Origin: Kiritimatiellia bacterium
Lineage (GTDB): Bacteria > Verrucomicrobiota > Kiritimatiellia > RFP12 > UBA1067
Direction: 5' to 3'
DNA length: 13,295 bases
Assembly: GCA_017430155.1 (NCBI GenBank)
Contig: JAFRNO010000623.1
Span: 1 to 13,295 of the forward strand
This document shows, one piece after another, positions 8,245 through 13,295 of this stretch. Numbering within the stretch: position 1 is the stretch's first letter; the number at the start of each line of letters is the position of its first letter. The position numbers and the translations under genes are program-made. The notes under the pieces are model-generated. The model was not told the DNA's origin. It made no database searches and saw only the letters and a list, made by a program, of their open reading frames with translations.

Positions 8245-8273
8245 TTGACCCGACTACGCCAATGGCGTATAAT
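8245..8273 (+). promoter_or_regulatory. Sigma70-type promoter of the HTH gene
   Basis: TTGACC (8245-8250), a 17-base spacer and a perfect TATAAT (8268-8273) give a near-consensus promoter. Transcription should begin near 8280, about 40 bases before the ATG at 8321. Confidence 0.88.
8255..8269. promoter_or_regulatory. Candidate operator: 15-base palindrome in the promoter spacer
   Basis: TACGCCAATGGCGTA is a perfect inverted repeat (7-base arms around one base). It fills the right part of the spacer and runs into the -10 box. A dimeric XRE regulator bound here would block polymerase, so negative autoregulation by the product of 8321-8638 is likely. Only one copy was seen in the window. Confidence 0.65.
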
Positions 8274-8320
8274 GCGGGCATGATTTGCGATGATGCGAGA
8301 GATTGTGAAGGAGTTCAAGA

Positions 8321-8638
8321 ATGAACAAGAAGAACTTTGACCTGCTACTTGAAAGCATGCGCGAAGGCGCACAAATCCTTCGGGGGAAGCGTGCTCCTTC
8401 TCGCCGCTTCACCATAGACAAGAAAGAGGACGTACAGTTTGTACGCCAGACGTTTCACGCAAGCCAAGACGCCTTTGCAAAGTTCATGGGCGTAAGCGTG
8501 AGCACGTTACGCAACTGGGAACAGGGGCGCCGCCGCCCGACAGGCGCAGCCCGCGTGCTTCTCACGATTGCCTTGCGCCAGCCTGAACTCTTCCGTGCAA
8601 CCGTTCAGGAAGATTGCCCCGAACTGGCATTCCAATAA
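8321..8638 (+). CDS. XRE-family HTH regulator, HigA/NadS-like orphan antitoxin
   Basis: A 105-residue DNA-binding protein. The helix-turn-helix spans about residues 39-72 (FVRQTFHASQDAFAKFMG, then SVSTLRNWEQGRRRPTG). The recognition helix and WEQGRRxPTG tail are typical of HigA2/NadS antitoxins paired with RelE-like toxins, and ARVLLTIALRQPELF is the usual following helix. The ATG has AAGGAG 7 bases upstream. In this family the toxin gene normally lies immediately upstream, but here the upstream DNA is promoter and repeats, and the downstream DNA is a hairpin cluster and an opposing gene fragment. The protein is therefore an orphan in this window, probably a solitary autoregulated repressor. 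Lower GC than the flanking genes fits horizontal acquisition. Confidence 0.9.
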   Translation: MNKKNFDLLLESMREGAQILRGKRAPSRRFTIDKKEDVQFVRQTFHASQDAFAKFMGVSVSTLRNWEQGRRRPTGAARVLLTIALRQPELFRATVQEDCPELAFQ

Positions 8639-8669
8639 CTTCCCAACAGTCATCTCCCCCATCCGGTAG

Positions 8670-8743
8670 GGCGCGCGCCTCGCGCGCGCCGTGCGAGCGG
8701 CCGCGCATGTCGCGTCCGTATGGAGAGCCGCCATCTTGGCGGC
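8670..8743. repeat. GC-rich hairpin cluster B
   Basis: Two perfect hairpins. One is a 9-base stem at 8670-8678/8682-8690 with a 3-base loop (ctc). The other is a 7-base stem gccgcca (8727-8733)/tggcggc (8737-8743) with loop tct. The core 'catcttg' of the second also occurs in cluster D inside the ABC gene. The cluster fills most of the space between the HTH gene and the opposing fragment, where it could also help end transcripts. Confidence 0.75.
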
Positions 8744-8763
8744 GCGCTCGCCCAACACGCCGC

Positions 8764-9063
8764 CTACGGCATCTCCACCTTCACCTTGAAGAACCGATGG
8801 GCGGTGTTCGTGGGACACACCCACGCCGCGTCCGTCAGGTTCGTCTTGCCCCAAACGGTATACACCCGCACCTCGCCGTTGGTGTTGAGGTTGGGCGTCC
8901 ACGAAACATACGGCACATCGTTGGTGAGTGAGATTACGGCACGTAGGAAATCATCGGGGTCCGTGGGGTCTGTCCCCGCCACGTAATCCTGCCACACGGC
9001 CATCTGCCATCCGATTGCATCCGGCTTCCCGCAGACTGTTCCGCGCCCTTGTGTAATCCATTC
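8764..9063 (-). pseudogene. C-terminal fragment of a secreted 'YVAGTDPTD' protein
   Basis: The frame is open from directly after the TAG at 9066-9064 to a TAG at 8764, about 99 codons beginning EWITQGRG. The segment MAVWQDYVAGTDPTDPDDF, followed by a beta-rich stretch (PYVSWTPNLN, VRVYTVWGKTNLTDAAW) and a terminal HRFFKVKVEMP, resembles the conserved C-terminal end of long exported proteins in Kiritimatiellota-type genomes. That comparison is from memory. The homology-like part runs upstream of the only ATG (9003), and no ribosome site precedes that ATG. The segment is therefore better read as a remnant of a larger protein, or as a readthrough extension of the LRR gene, than as a complete gene. 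Confidence 0.6.
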
Positions 9064-11724
9064 CTATCTATCATCTCCGTCACCCGCACCTTCACATGAA
9101 GTCTTTCTTAGTCGTTTTATGATTGCCAACCATGCTTTTGCAACTGCGGCCTTAGACTTGACATAGCAATCATACGTCTTGAGCTTTGCCACCGTCGTTA
9201 CAATCATCGTGTACTGTGGAGACGCTTTTACCTGCGCCAACTTGCCTTTTTTGTTTAGACACCATATTGTCGCCGCTATTCCAGCAATAACAACGAAAAA
9301 GCATAAGAATACGCCACCACTTCCCGCGCTGTAGAACTTGAACGTTGTACCTTTTGGAAATTCCGTTCCGTTCAGTTCGGCTTTGTATGATTTTGGGATG
9401 TACGCGACCTTGAGAGCCTTGCAGTCCATAAAGGCGTATTCGTCAATTTTCTTTATGCCAGCCGGAATCTTGATTTCCTTCAAGTGCGTACAACGCGCAA
9501 AGGCGCTTCGCCCGATTTCTTCCAGTTGCTTCGGCAATGCAAGTGTTTTGATGTTTCGGCATCCTCTGAAAGCCATAACGCCAATTGACTTTATGCTATC
9601 AGGCAACGACACGCTGACAAGTCCCTCCATATCCATGAAAGCCTTCTCCCCGACAGCCACCGCACCCTCGTGTATGACGACTTCGGAGATTGGGCAGTTG
9701 TTGAACACATGCCTGAAGCGCACATCGCACAACGACGCCGGTATTGTCGCTTTCCTTATCTGGCAGTTTGCGAATGTCGCACTGTCGAGATCCCCTCTAG
9801 TAAGAAAACCCAATGACCACGCCTGTCCAAAGTTCGTAACGGTTGACGGTATCACAACTTCAACAATCTTCGCTCCGTTGAACGCAGAATCGCACAAAGC
9901 TTCAATTCCTTCCTCGAGAATCACCTCGGACAGTTCCGATTCTTCCCAATCAATACAAAACACACCCATTCCGACTCTCTTTACGCTTCCGGGTATCTTG
10001 ACCTTCTTGAGCGATCTGCAATTCCGAAACGCCCCATCCCCGATTTCGGCCACACCATCCTCTATCACGACATCCGACAACTTCCCGCATTTGGAAAACG
10101 CCTCGTTCCGTATTGTCAGGACACTCCGCGGAATCTTGACGGACAAAAGATTTTCACACATGGAAAATGCCGTAGCGCCAATATTAGTGACACTTTGGGG
10201 AATATCAACATCCTTCAATGAGGCACAGCCACTAAACGACTCGTCTCCAATGTCTTCCAGCCCGTTACCCAAGGCGGCATTCTCCAATGCAACACATCCG
10301 GCGAACGCCGCCGGTTCTATATCCCTGACACTGTCGGGCATATCCACATTGCGCAACTTCTCGCATCTGGCGAACGCTGAGCGACCGATGCGTTTAACAC
10401 CATCGGGTATTTTAATGCTTGATATCGGGCATCCGCTAAACGACTCCGCTCCAATGCTCGTTATGCCGTCAAGGAGCGTAACATTCCGCAATTTTCTGCA
10501 TGAATCAAACACCCTTGGGCTCGAAATGGCCGCACCAATCGTTGCGGTCTCCAGGCTATCGCAAAGTGAAAACGCCCCCCCGTCTACGCTTCGAACACTT
10601 CCCGGCACCTTGATTTCTTTGATATTGCCACATCCTGCGAATGCCTGATACCCAATTCTTGTCACACTTTCTGGTATTTCCACATTGCTAATTCCCGCGC
10701 AACAAAACAGTTTGTCGTTGATTGTTGTCAATTTCTTCGGTAACACCACCTGTCTCAGATTTCCACAGTTGCTGAACGCAGAACCTCCAATTTCCACGAC
10801 AGCATCTGGTATCACCAGTTCGGACAGCGAAGCACATCCTTCGAAAGCACCAGAACCTATCTCCTTGATAGTCTGCGGCATGGCAACGAGTGAAAGATTG
10901 GTACAGCCGGAAAACGCAGAATCCCCGATTTTTTCAACTCCGTCCAGCAACGTAACGTTCTTCAAGCCCTTGAATCCGGCAAAGGCGTTCTTGTTCGTGA
11001 CGGTGTTCCCTGCGACAATCCGCATTATACCGTCGCATCCCGCAAAGGCTGTCTTCGCCACATCAACATCCAGTCCCAGCACTACGTTTGTCAGTCCGAT
11101 GCAGCCACGAAAAGCGTCGGGGAAAACACATCTGACCGTATTGGGAATGACAATCTTCCGAAGGCCATGGCAATTCTCAAACAAGCCACCGCCAATGGCT
11201 TTGATCGATTTCGGAAGCGTTATCCGAGACAACGCCCCGCAATGAGAAAACGCGTTAGCGCCAATATCTTCAATCTCATCGTGAAATACAACCTTCTTCA
11301 ATCTAGGACAAAAGGCAAACGACTCTCTTCCTATGTGCCTGACCGTACGCGGGATTACAATGGTCTCAAGTCCTTTGCTATCCGCAAACGCATGATACCC
11401 GATATTGGTAATGGTTGACGGAAACTCGACTTTGTTCACGTCAGGGCTGCGGTAAAGGATTCCATGAGGACCGCCAATGCTTTCCGTGACACCAACCACA
11501 GGTTTTCCAGCCAACTGCCCCGGCAACGTCAACGTCTTGCCCTTCGCGCCTCGTGCACCCGCAATTTCGACCGCATCCCCAACAACAAGGTAGTCCCACA
11601 AGATTCCCGTCTGCGGATCCCTCCATTGCTTTGGATTCCATGCCGCATTCGTGATTGATGCGACGCCAAGCAACAACAAGGCGATGATAACATGCCTTGC
11701 GTTGCAACATGTATTCTTTAACAT
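9064..11724 (-). CDS. BspA-like leucine-rich-repeat surface protein, membrane-anchored
   Basis: An 886-residue exported protein made almost entirely of about 28 LRR_5 repeats of roughly 23 residues, with consensus AFxGCxxLxxVxIPxSVxxIG (for example SAFSGCTNLSLVAMPQTIKE). BspA-like repeats usually mediate adhesion or protein binding at the cell surface. A signal peptide covers residues 1-23 (HVIIALLLLGVASITNA), then a short W-rich domain (QTGILWDYLVVGDAVEI) precedes the repeats. After the repeats there is one hydrophobic segment (VFLCFFVVIAGIAATIWCL), then a 63-residue tail rich in Lys and Arg. This predicts an outward repeat region anchored by one helix with a cytoplasmic tail. I chose the ATG at 11724 because GGAG lies 6 bases upstream; an in-frame ATG at 11736 would add MELI. 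The gene is less GC-rich than the pump genes. The ligand is unknown. Confidence 0.9.
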   Translation of the reverse strand: MLKNTCCNARHVIIALLLLGVASITNAAWNPKQWRDPQTGILWDYLVVGDAVEIAGARGAKGKTLTLPGQLAGKPVVGVTESIGGPHGILYRSPDVNKVEFPSTITNIGYHAFADSKGLETIVIPRTVRHIGRESFAFCPRLKKVVFHDEIEDIGANAFSHCGALSRITLPKSIKAIGGGLFENCHGLRKIVIPNTVRCVFPDAFRGCIGLTNVVLGLDVDVAKTAFAGCDGIMRIVAGNTVTNKNAFAGFKGLKNVTLLDGVEKIGDSAFSGCTNLSLVAMPQTIKEIGSGAFEGCASLSELVIPDAVVEIGGSAFSNCGNLRQVVLPKKLTTINDKLFCCAGISNVEIPESVTRIGYQAFAGCGNIKEIKVPGSVRSVDGGAFSLCDSLETATIGAAISSPRVFDSCRKLRNVTLLDGITSIGAESFSGCPISSIKIPDGVKRIGRSAFARCEKLRNVDMPDSVRDIEPAAFAGCVALENAALGNGLEDIGDESFSGCASLKDVDIPQSVTNIGATAFSMCENLLSVKIPRSVLTIRNEAFSKCGKLSDVVIEDGVAEIGDGAFRNCRSLKKVKIPGSVKRVGMGVFCIDWEESELSEVILEEGIEALCDSAFNGAKIVEVVIPSTVTNFGQAWSLGFLTRGDLDSATFANCQIRKATIPASLCDVRFRHVFNNCPISEVVIHEGAVAVGEKAFMDMEGLVSVSLPDSIKSIGVMAFRGCRNIKTLALPKQLEEIGRSAFARCTHLKEIKIPAGIKKIDEYAFMDCKALKVAYIPKSYKAELNGTEFPKGTTFKFYSAGSGGVFLCFFVVIAGIAATIWCLNKKGKLAQVKASPQYTMIVTTVAKLKTYDCYVKSKAAVAKAWLAIIKRLRKTSCEGAGDGDDR

Positions 11725-11730
11725 TATCAA

Positions 11731-11734
11731 CTCC
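11731..11734 (-). promoter_or_regulatory. GGAG ribosome site deciding the LRR gene start
   Basis: GGAG followed by TTGATA and ATG (11724-11722) gives a 6-base spacing. The alternative ATG at 11736 overlaps this site and has only a weak purine stretch before it. Confidence 0.55.
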
Positions 11735-11740
11735 ATTCAT

Positions 11741-12162
11741 CCCGCTCTCTTGTGACAAGTGCAACCGCATCGAGCGGAATACGATAAACGGCGCACTCTC
11801 GAGATTCTGTCTATTGGAGGCGCCGCTAAGAGCCTGATGAAGAACATGAATCGGAAAGCGCGCCGCGTGTGACCACGCGACGCACCACCATATTTCGCTC
11901 TTCATCTTGATAAGTTTAGCGGACTTCCAATAAGCTACTTTACGCTGGTTACGTACGTTCTGCCGAATGCGCACACCCGTGCGCGCGGCAGTTGTTGTGT
12001 CGCTCTCCATCGGGGACGGCGGCGGTCACGGGGTGACCGCCCTACCGATGCGGTCGCAGCAAGCTGTGACCCTCCCGATGTGGCGACCGGCCCGGCGGGT
12101 GGATGCCCGCCGGTATGTCAAAGATCAAAACAATTTACCGGCGAATGTCTTTGGCTCGTGCT
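11741..12162. other. 422-base gene-free stretch upstream of the LRR gene
   Basis: No convincing gene was found on either strand. The minus-strand open frame reaching to 12010 has no ribosome site and runs out of frame into the LRR gene. The right part is hairpin cluster C. I looked for a -35/-10 pair for the LRR gene on the minus strand and found none close to consensus, so its promoter is unassigned. Confidence 0.6.
12021..12113. repeat. GC-rich hairpin cluster C
   Basis: Three inverted repeats in a row. ggcggtcac (12021-12029)/gtgaccgcc (12033-12041) has loop ggg. ggtcgcagc (12052-12060)/gctgtgacc (12063-12071) has one G-T pair. ccggcggg (12092-12099)/cccgccgg (12106-12113) is perfect. The first two hairpins are followed by similar linkers, 'ccctaccgatgcggtcg' and 'ccctcccgatgtggcga', so the array looks like a repeated hairpin-linker unit with changing stems. 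Confidence 0.8.
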
Positions 12163-12381
12163 TCACCACCACGCATATCCTCCCAGCAACCAGCGAAGCT
12201 TCGTCCAGATGGATATATGGCGCGCACGTTCAAAACGACGTTCCACCTCATCATGCGGCGTCCAGTCATGGATTATCGCTCCCCTGCCAATTACGGGATA
12301 AGCCTTGAAGAAGCGGACCGGCTTTCCCGTTCGCTTTTCATATTCTTGCCATTTTTCGGCAATTGTCTTATTTTCGGCCAT
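12163..12381 (-). CDS. Small unrecognised 72-residue protein
   Basis: No family is recognised. The protein starts MAENKTIAEKWQEYEKRTGK, is rich in charged and aromatic residues, and ends with a Trp-rich partly hydrophobic stretch (ISIWTKLRWLLGGYAWW) that could lie against a membrane or form a core helix. There is no signal peptide. The start is well supported: AAGGAG (12396-12391) lies 9 bases before the ATG and a promoter sits about 40 bases upstream. A longer open frame continues upstream, but that part is a shadow of the ABC gene. The gene is an isolated unit downstream of the ABC ATPase on the same strand, less GC-rich than the ABC gene. Confidence 0.72.
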   Translation of the reverse strand: MAENKTIAEKWQEYEKRTGKPVRFFKAYPVIGRGAIIHDWTPHDEVERRFERARHISIWTKLRWLLGGYAWW

Positions 12382-12422
12382 GTCTGTACGCTCCTTTCCG
12401 TCTATTCCGTCCAGTTGCGGGT

Positions 12423-12452
12423 ATTGTACCACCTCCCTGCCGCGCCTGTCAA
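12423..12452 (-). promoter_or_regulatory. Sigma70-type promoter of the 72-residue gene
   Basis: On the minus strand a perfect TTGACA (12452-12447) and TACAAT (12428-12423) are 18 bases apart. The -35 overlaps the TGA stop of the ABC gene. The spacer shares cctgccgcgcc (plus-strand reading, 12436-12446) with the SGNH promoter (8038-8048), and a second TTGACC lies just upstream at 12474-12469. Confidence 0.75.
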
Positions 12453-13295
12453 CGCGGAACCGCGCCGAGGTCAAGCACGCGGTTGAAGCCGGCCGGGACC
12501 TGGTCGGCCCGGTGCGACACGCACACGGCCGCCGCGCGCGGGTGGCGGTCGAGCCACGACGCGATGCGCGCAAGGATTTTCCTCGCCGCCGCCGGTCTCT
12601 GATTGTAGCAGGGTTCGTCGAGGAGGAGCAGGCGCGGATTCCGGCGGAACGCCGCAGTAAGCAAATTCTGCGGCGACTCGCCGAGGTACACCTGCTGCTC
12701 GGGCGAGACGGATCCAATCTTCCGTCGCACGTCCGCGAGCACAGACCCTGCCGCACCGCGCCGCTGGCCGAACACCGTCACGTCGCACGCGTACCCGAGC
12801 GGCGAGTCGCCCGTGATGAGCGAGAGGAGCGTTGTCTTCCCGCTCCCGTTCGGCCCGCGCAGCAGCCAACGTTCCCCCTCGCGGATCGTCCAGGCGAAGT
12901 TTTTGAACAGCACACGGCGACCGAACTTCACGTTCACGTTGCGCAGATCCACCAGAACAGCCTGCTGGGGGAAGCGGCGTCTCGCCGCTTCACTGGGACA
13001 ACGGGCGTCCCGCCCGTTGCGGCTCGCGTGGACGCTCGCCCTCCCACACCGGGGCCCGTTGCGGCTCGCGAGGACGCTCGCCCCCCCGCAACGGGCATCT
13101 TGCCCGTTGCACACCACCACCTCCACGCCGCGCGCGCGCAACTCCCCCAGCACCTCCCGCATCCGCGCACGGTGCGCCGGGTCGAGTCCCCCGTACGGAT
13201 CATCCAGCACAAGTTGCTTGGGCCCCTTCAGCAACGCGCGCGCGAAGAGCACGCGGCGCATCTCGCCGTTCGAGAGCGAGGTGAAGGCGCGCCCC
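12449..13295 (-). CDS. ModF-like tandem ABC ATPase, atypical or decaying (5' end outside window)
   Basis: 281 residues are visible; the frame is open at the right edge, so the start and the first Walker A lie outside. The order resembles ModF, a soluble protein with two fused ABC ATPase domains. Half 1 shows the signature SLSNGEMRR, Walker B LVLDDP (Asp instead of the catalytic Glu) and D-loop GGLD. It breaks off after 'GVEVVV', where an H-loop and the end of the domain are expected. A roughly 50-residue linker encoded by hairpin repeats follows. Half 2 starts LVDLRNVNVKFG and has Walker A GPNGSGKTT, a Q-loop-like SPEQQ, Walker B RLLLLDEP and H-loop VSHRAD. Only about 73 residues separate its Walker A and B; the helical subdomain with the signature seems lost, and the D-loop reads CYNQRP. 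It may be an inactive or divergent protein or a young pseudogene with an intact frame. Confidence 0.75.
   Translation of the reverse strand, partial: GRAFTSLSNGEMRRVLFARALLKGPKQLVLDDPYGGLDPAHRARMREVLGELRARGVEVVVCNGQDARCGGASVLASRNGPRCGRASVHASRNGRDARCPSEAARRRFPQQAVLVDLRNVNVKFGRRVLFKNFAWTIREGERWLLRGPNGSGKTTLLSLITGDSPLGYACDVTVFGQRRGAAGSVLADVRRKIGSVSPEQQVYLGESPQNLLTAAFRRNPRLLLLDEPCYNQRPAAARKILARIASWLDRHPRAAAVCVSHRADQVPAGFNRVLDLGAVPR
12967..13112. repeat. GC-rich hairpin cluster D inside the ABC ATPase gene
   Basis: Three perfect hairpins: aagcggcg/cgccgctt with loop tct (12972-12990), caacgggcg/cgcccgttg with loop tcc (12999-13019), and gcaacgggca/tgcccgttgc with loop tct (13088-13110). Between the second and third lie two 29-base direct repeats with one mismatch (13013-13041 and 13055-13083, period 42 bases). 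The cluster is read in frame by the ABC gene and yields the repeated peptides ASVLASRNG and ASVHASRNG. Confidence 0.9.

Larger units (their letters stand above)
7998..8320. other. Divergent intergenic region with two promoters and a hairpin cluster
   Basis: No gene is seen in these 323 bases apart from two tiny leader frames just before 8321. The left part is the promoter of the SGNH unit and the right part the promoter of the HTH gene. Between them lie a degenerate hairpin half (catcttgcccgtt at 8060-8072, shared with 13096-13108), three spaced 'acaact' hexamers (8112-8138) and two GC-rich hairpins (8149-8210). No remnant of a toxin gene could be read. Confidence 0.7.

Noticed and set aside
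8670..8743. Intrinsic terminator of the HTH gene
   Set aside because: The hairpins are strong but no T-run follows on either strand, so a terminator role cannot be claimed from sequence alone.
9338..10648. 436-codon plus-strand frame opposite the LRR gene
   Set aside because: Antisense of a regular repeat protein; its own periodicity mirrors the LRR repeats.
9064..11724. Tandem DNA repeat or CRISPR-like periodicity
   Set aside because: The regular spacing of about 69 bases comes from the 23-residue LRR_5 protein repeats; the DNA units themselves are diverged.
11441..12010. 189-codon minus-strand frame covering the LRR start and upstream DNA
   Set aside because: Half of it overlaps the LRR gene out of frame, it lacks a ribosome site, and no domain is visible.
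12967..13112. CRISPR array
   Set aside because: The repeats are hairpins with changing stems and no evenly spaced identical repeats with unique spacers; only two direct copies occur and no cas gene is nearby.

Overview
ORGANISM AND OVERALL CHARACTER. The window looks like chromosome from a GC-rich member of the Verrucomicrobiota/Lentisphaerota/Kiritimatiellota group, possibly gut- or sediment-associated. This is inferred from gene style: a GxDLY-plus-SGNH secreted esterase, a very long BspA-like leucine-rich-repeat surface protein, a 'YVAGTDPTD' C-terminal module, and clusters of short GC-rich hairpins between genes. No rRNA or tRNA gene is visible, so the assignment is tentative. Composition is mosaic. 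The sugar-modification, efflux, esterase and ABC genes are strongly GC-rich. The 423-residue unknown, the HTH gene, the LRR gene and the 72-residue gene are clearly more AT-rich.

LAYOUT. Positions 1-1178 (+): the end of an SDR oxidoreductase and a NeuD/PglD-like acyltransferase, the tail of what is probably a surface-polysaccharide or acyl-modification operon. Positions 1175-7997 (-), read right to left: a secreted SGNH hydrolase, an AcrA-type membrane fusion protein and an AcrB-type RND pump, packed with 3- and 10-base gaps and preceded by a near-consensus promoter. After a 57-base gap comes an unrecognised coiled-coil protein whose 3' end overlaps the acyltransferase gene by 4 bases. Positions 7998-8320 hold two divergent promoters and a hairpin cluster. 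Positions 8321-8638 (+): a small XRE/HigA-type regulator with a consensus promoter containing a perfect palindrome, but no toxin partner beside it. Positions 8639-8763: another hairpin cluster. Positions 8764-9063 (-): a C-terminal fragment of a secreted protein, in frame with the TAG stop of the next gene. Positions 9064-11724 (-): a giant LRR_5 protein with signal peptide, one late membrane segment and a basic tail. Positions 11741-12162: no gene seen, but a third hairpin cluster. Positions 12163-12381 (-): a 72-residue unknown gene with its own promoter. Positions 12449-13295 (-, open at the right edge): a ModF-like tandem ABC ATPase that contains a hairpin-repeat cluster translated in frame between its two ATPase halves and lacks parts of both.

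HOW IT FITS TOGETHER. The clearest working unit is the SGNH hydrolase/MFP/RND cluster, which should encode an envelope export pump co-expressed with a secreted esterase. No outer-membrane channel gene is present, so one must be supplied from elsewhere. The most unusual material is the family of short hairpins with TCT/TCC-type loops, including the copy read through in frame inside the ABC ATPase, and a promoter module shared, with an exact 17-base match, between the esterase gene and the 72-residue gene.
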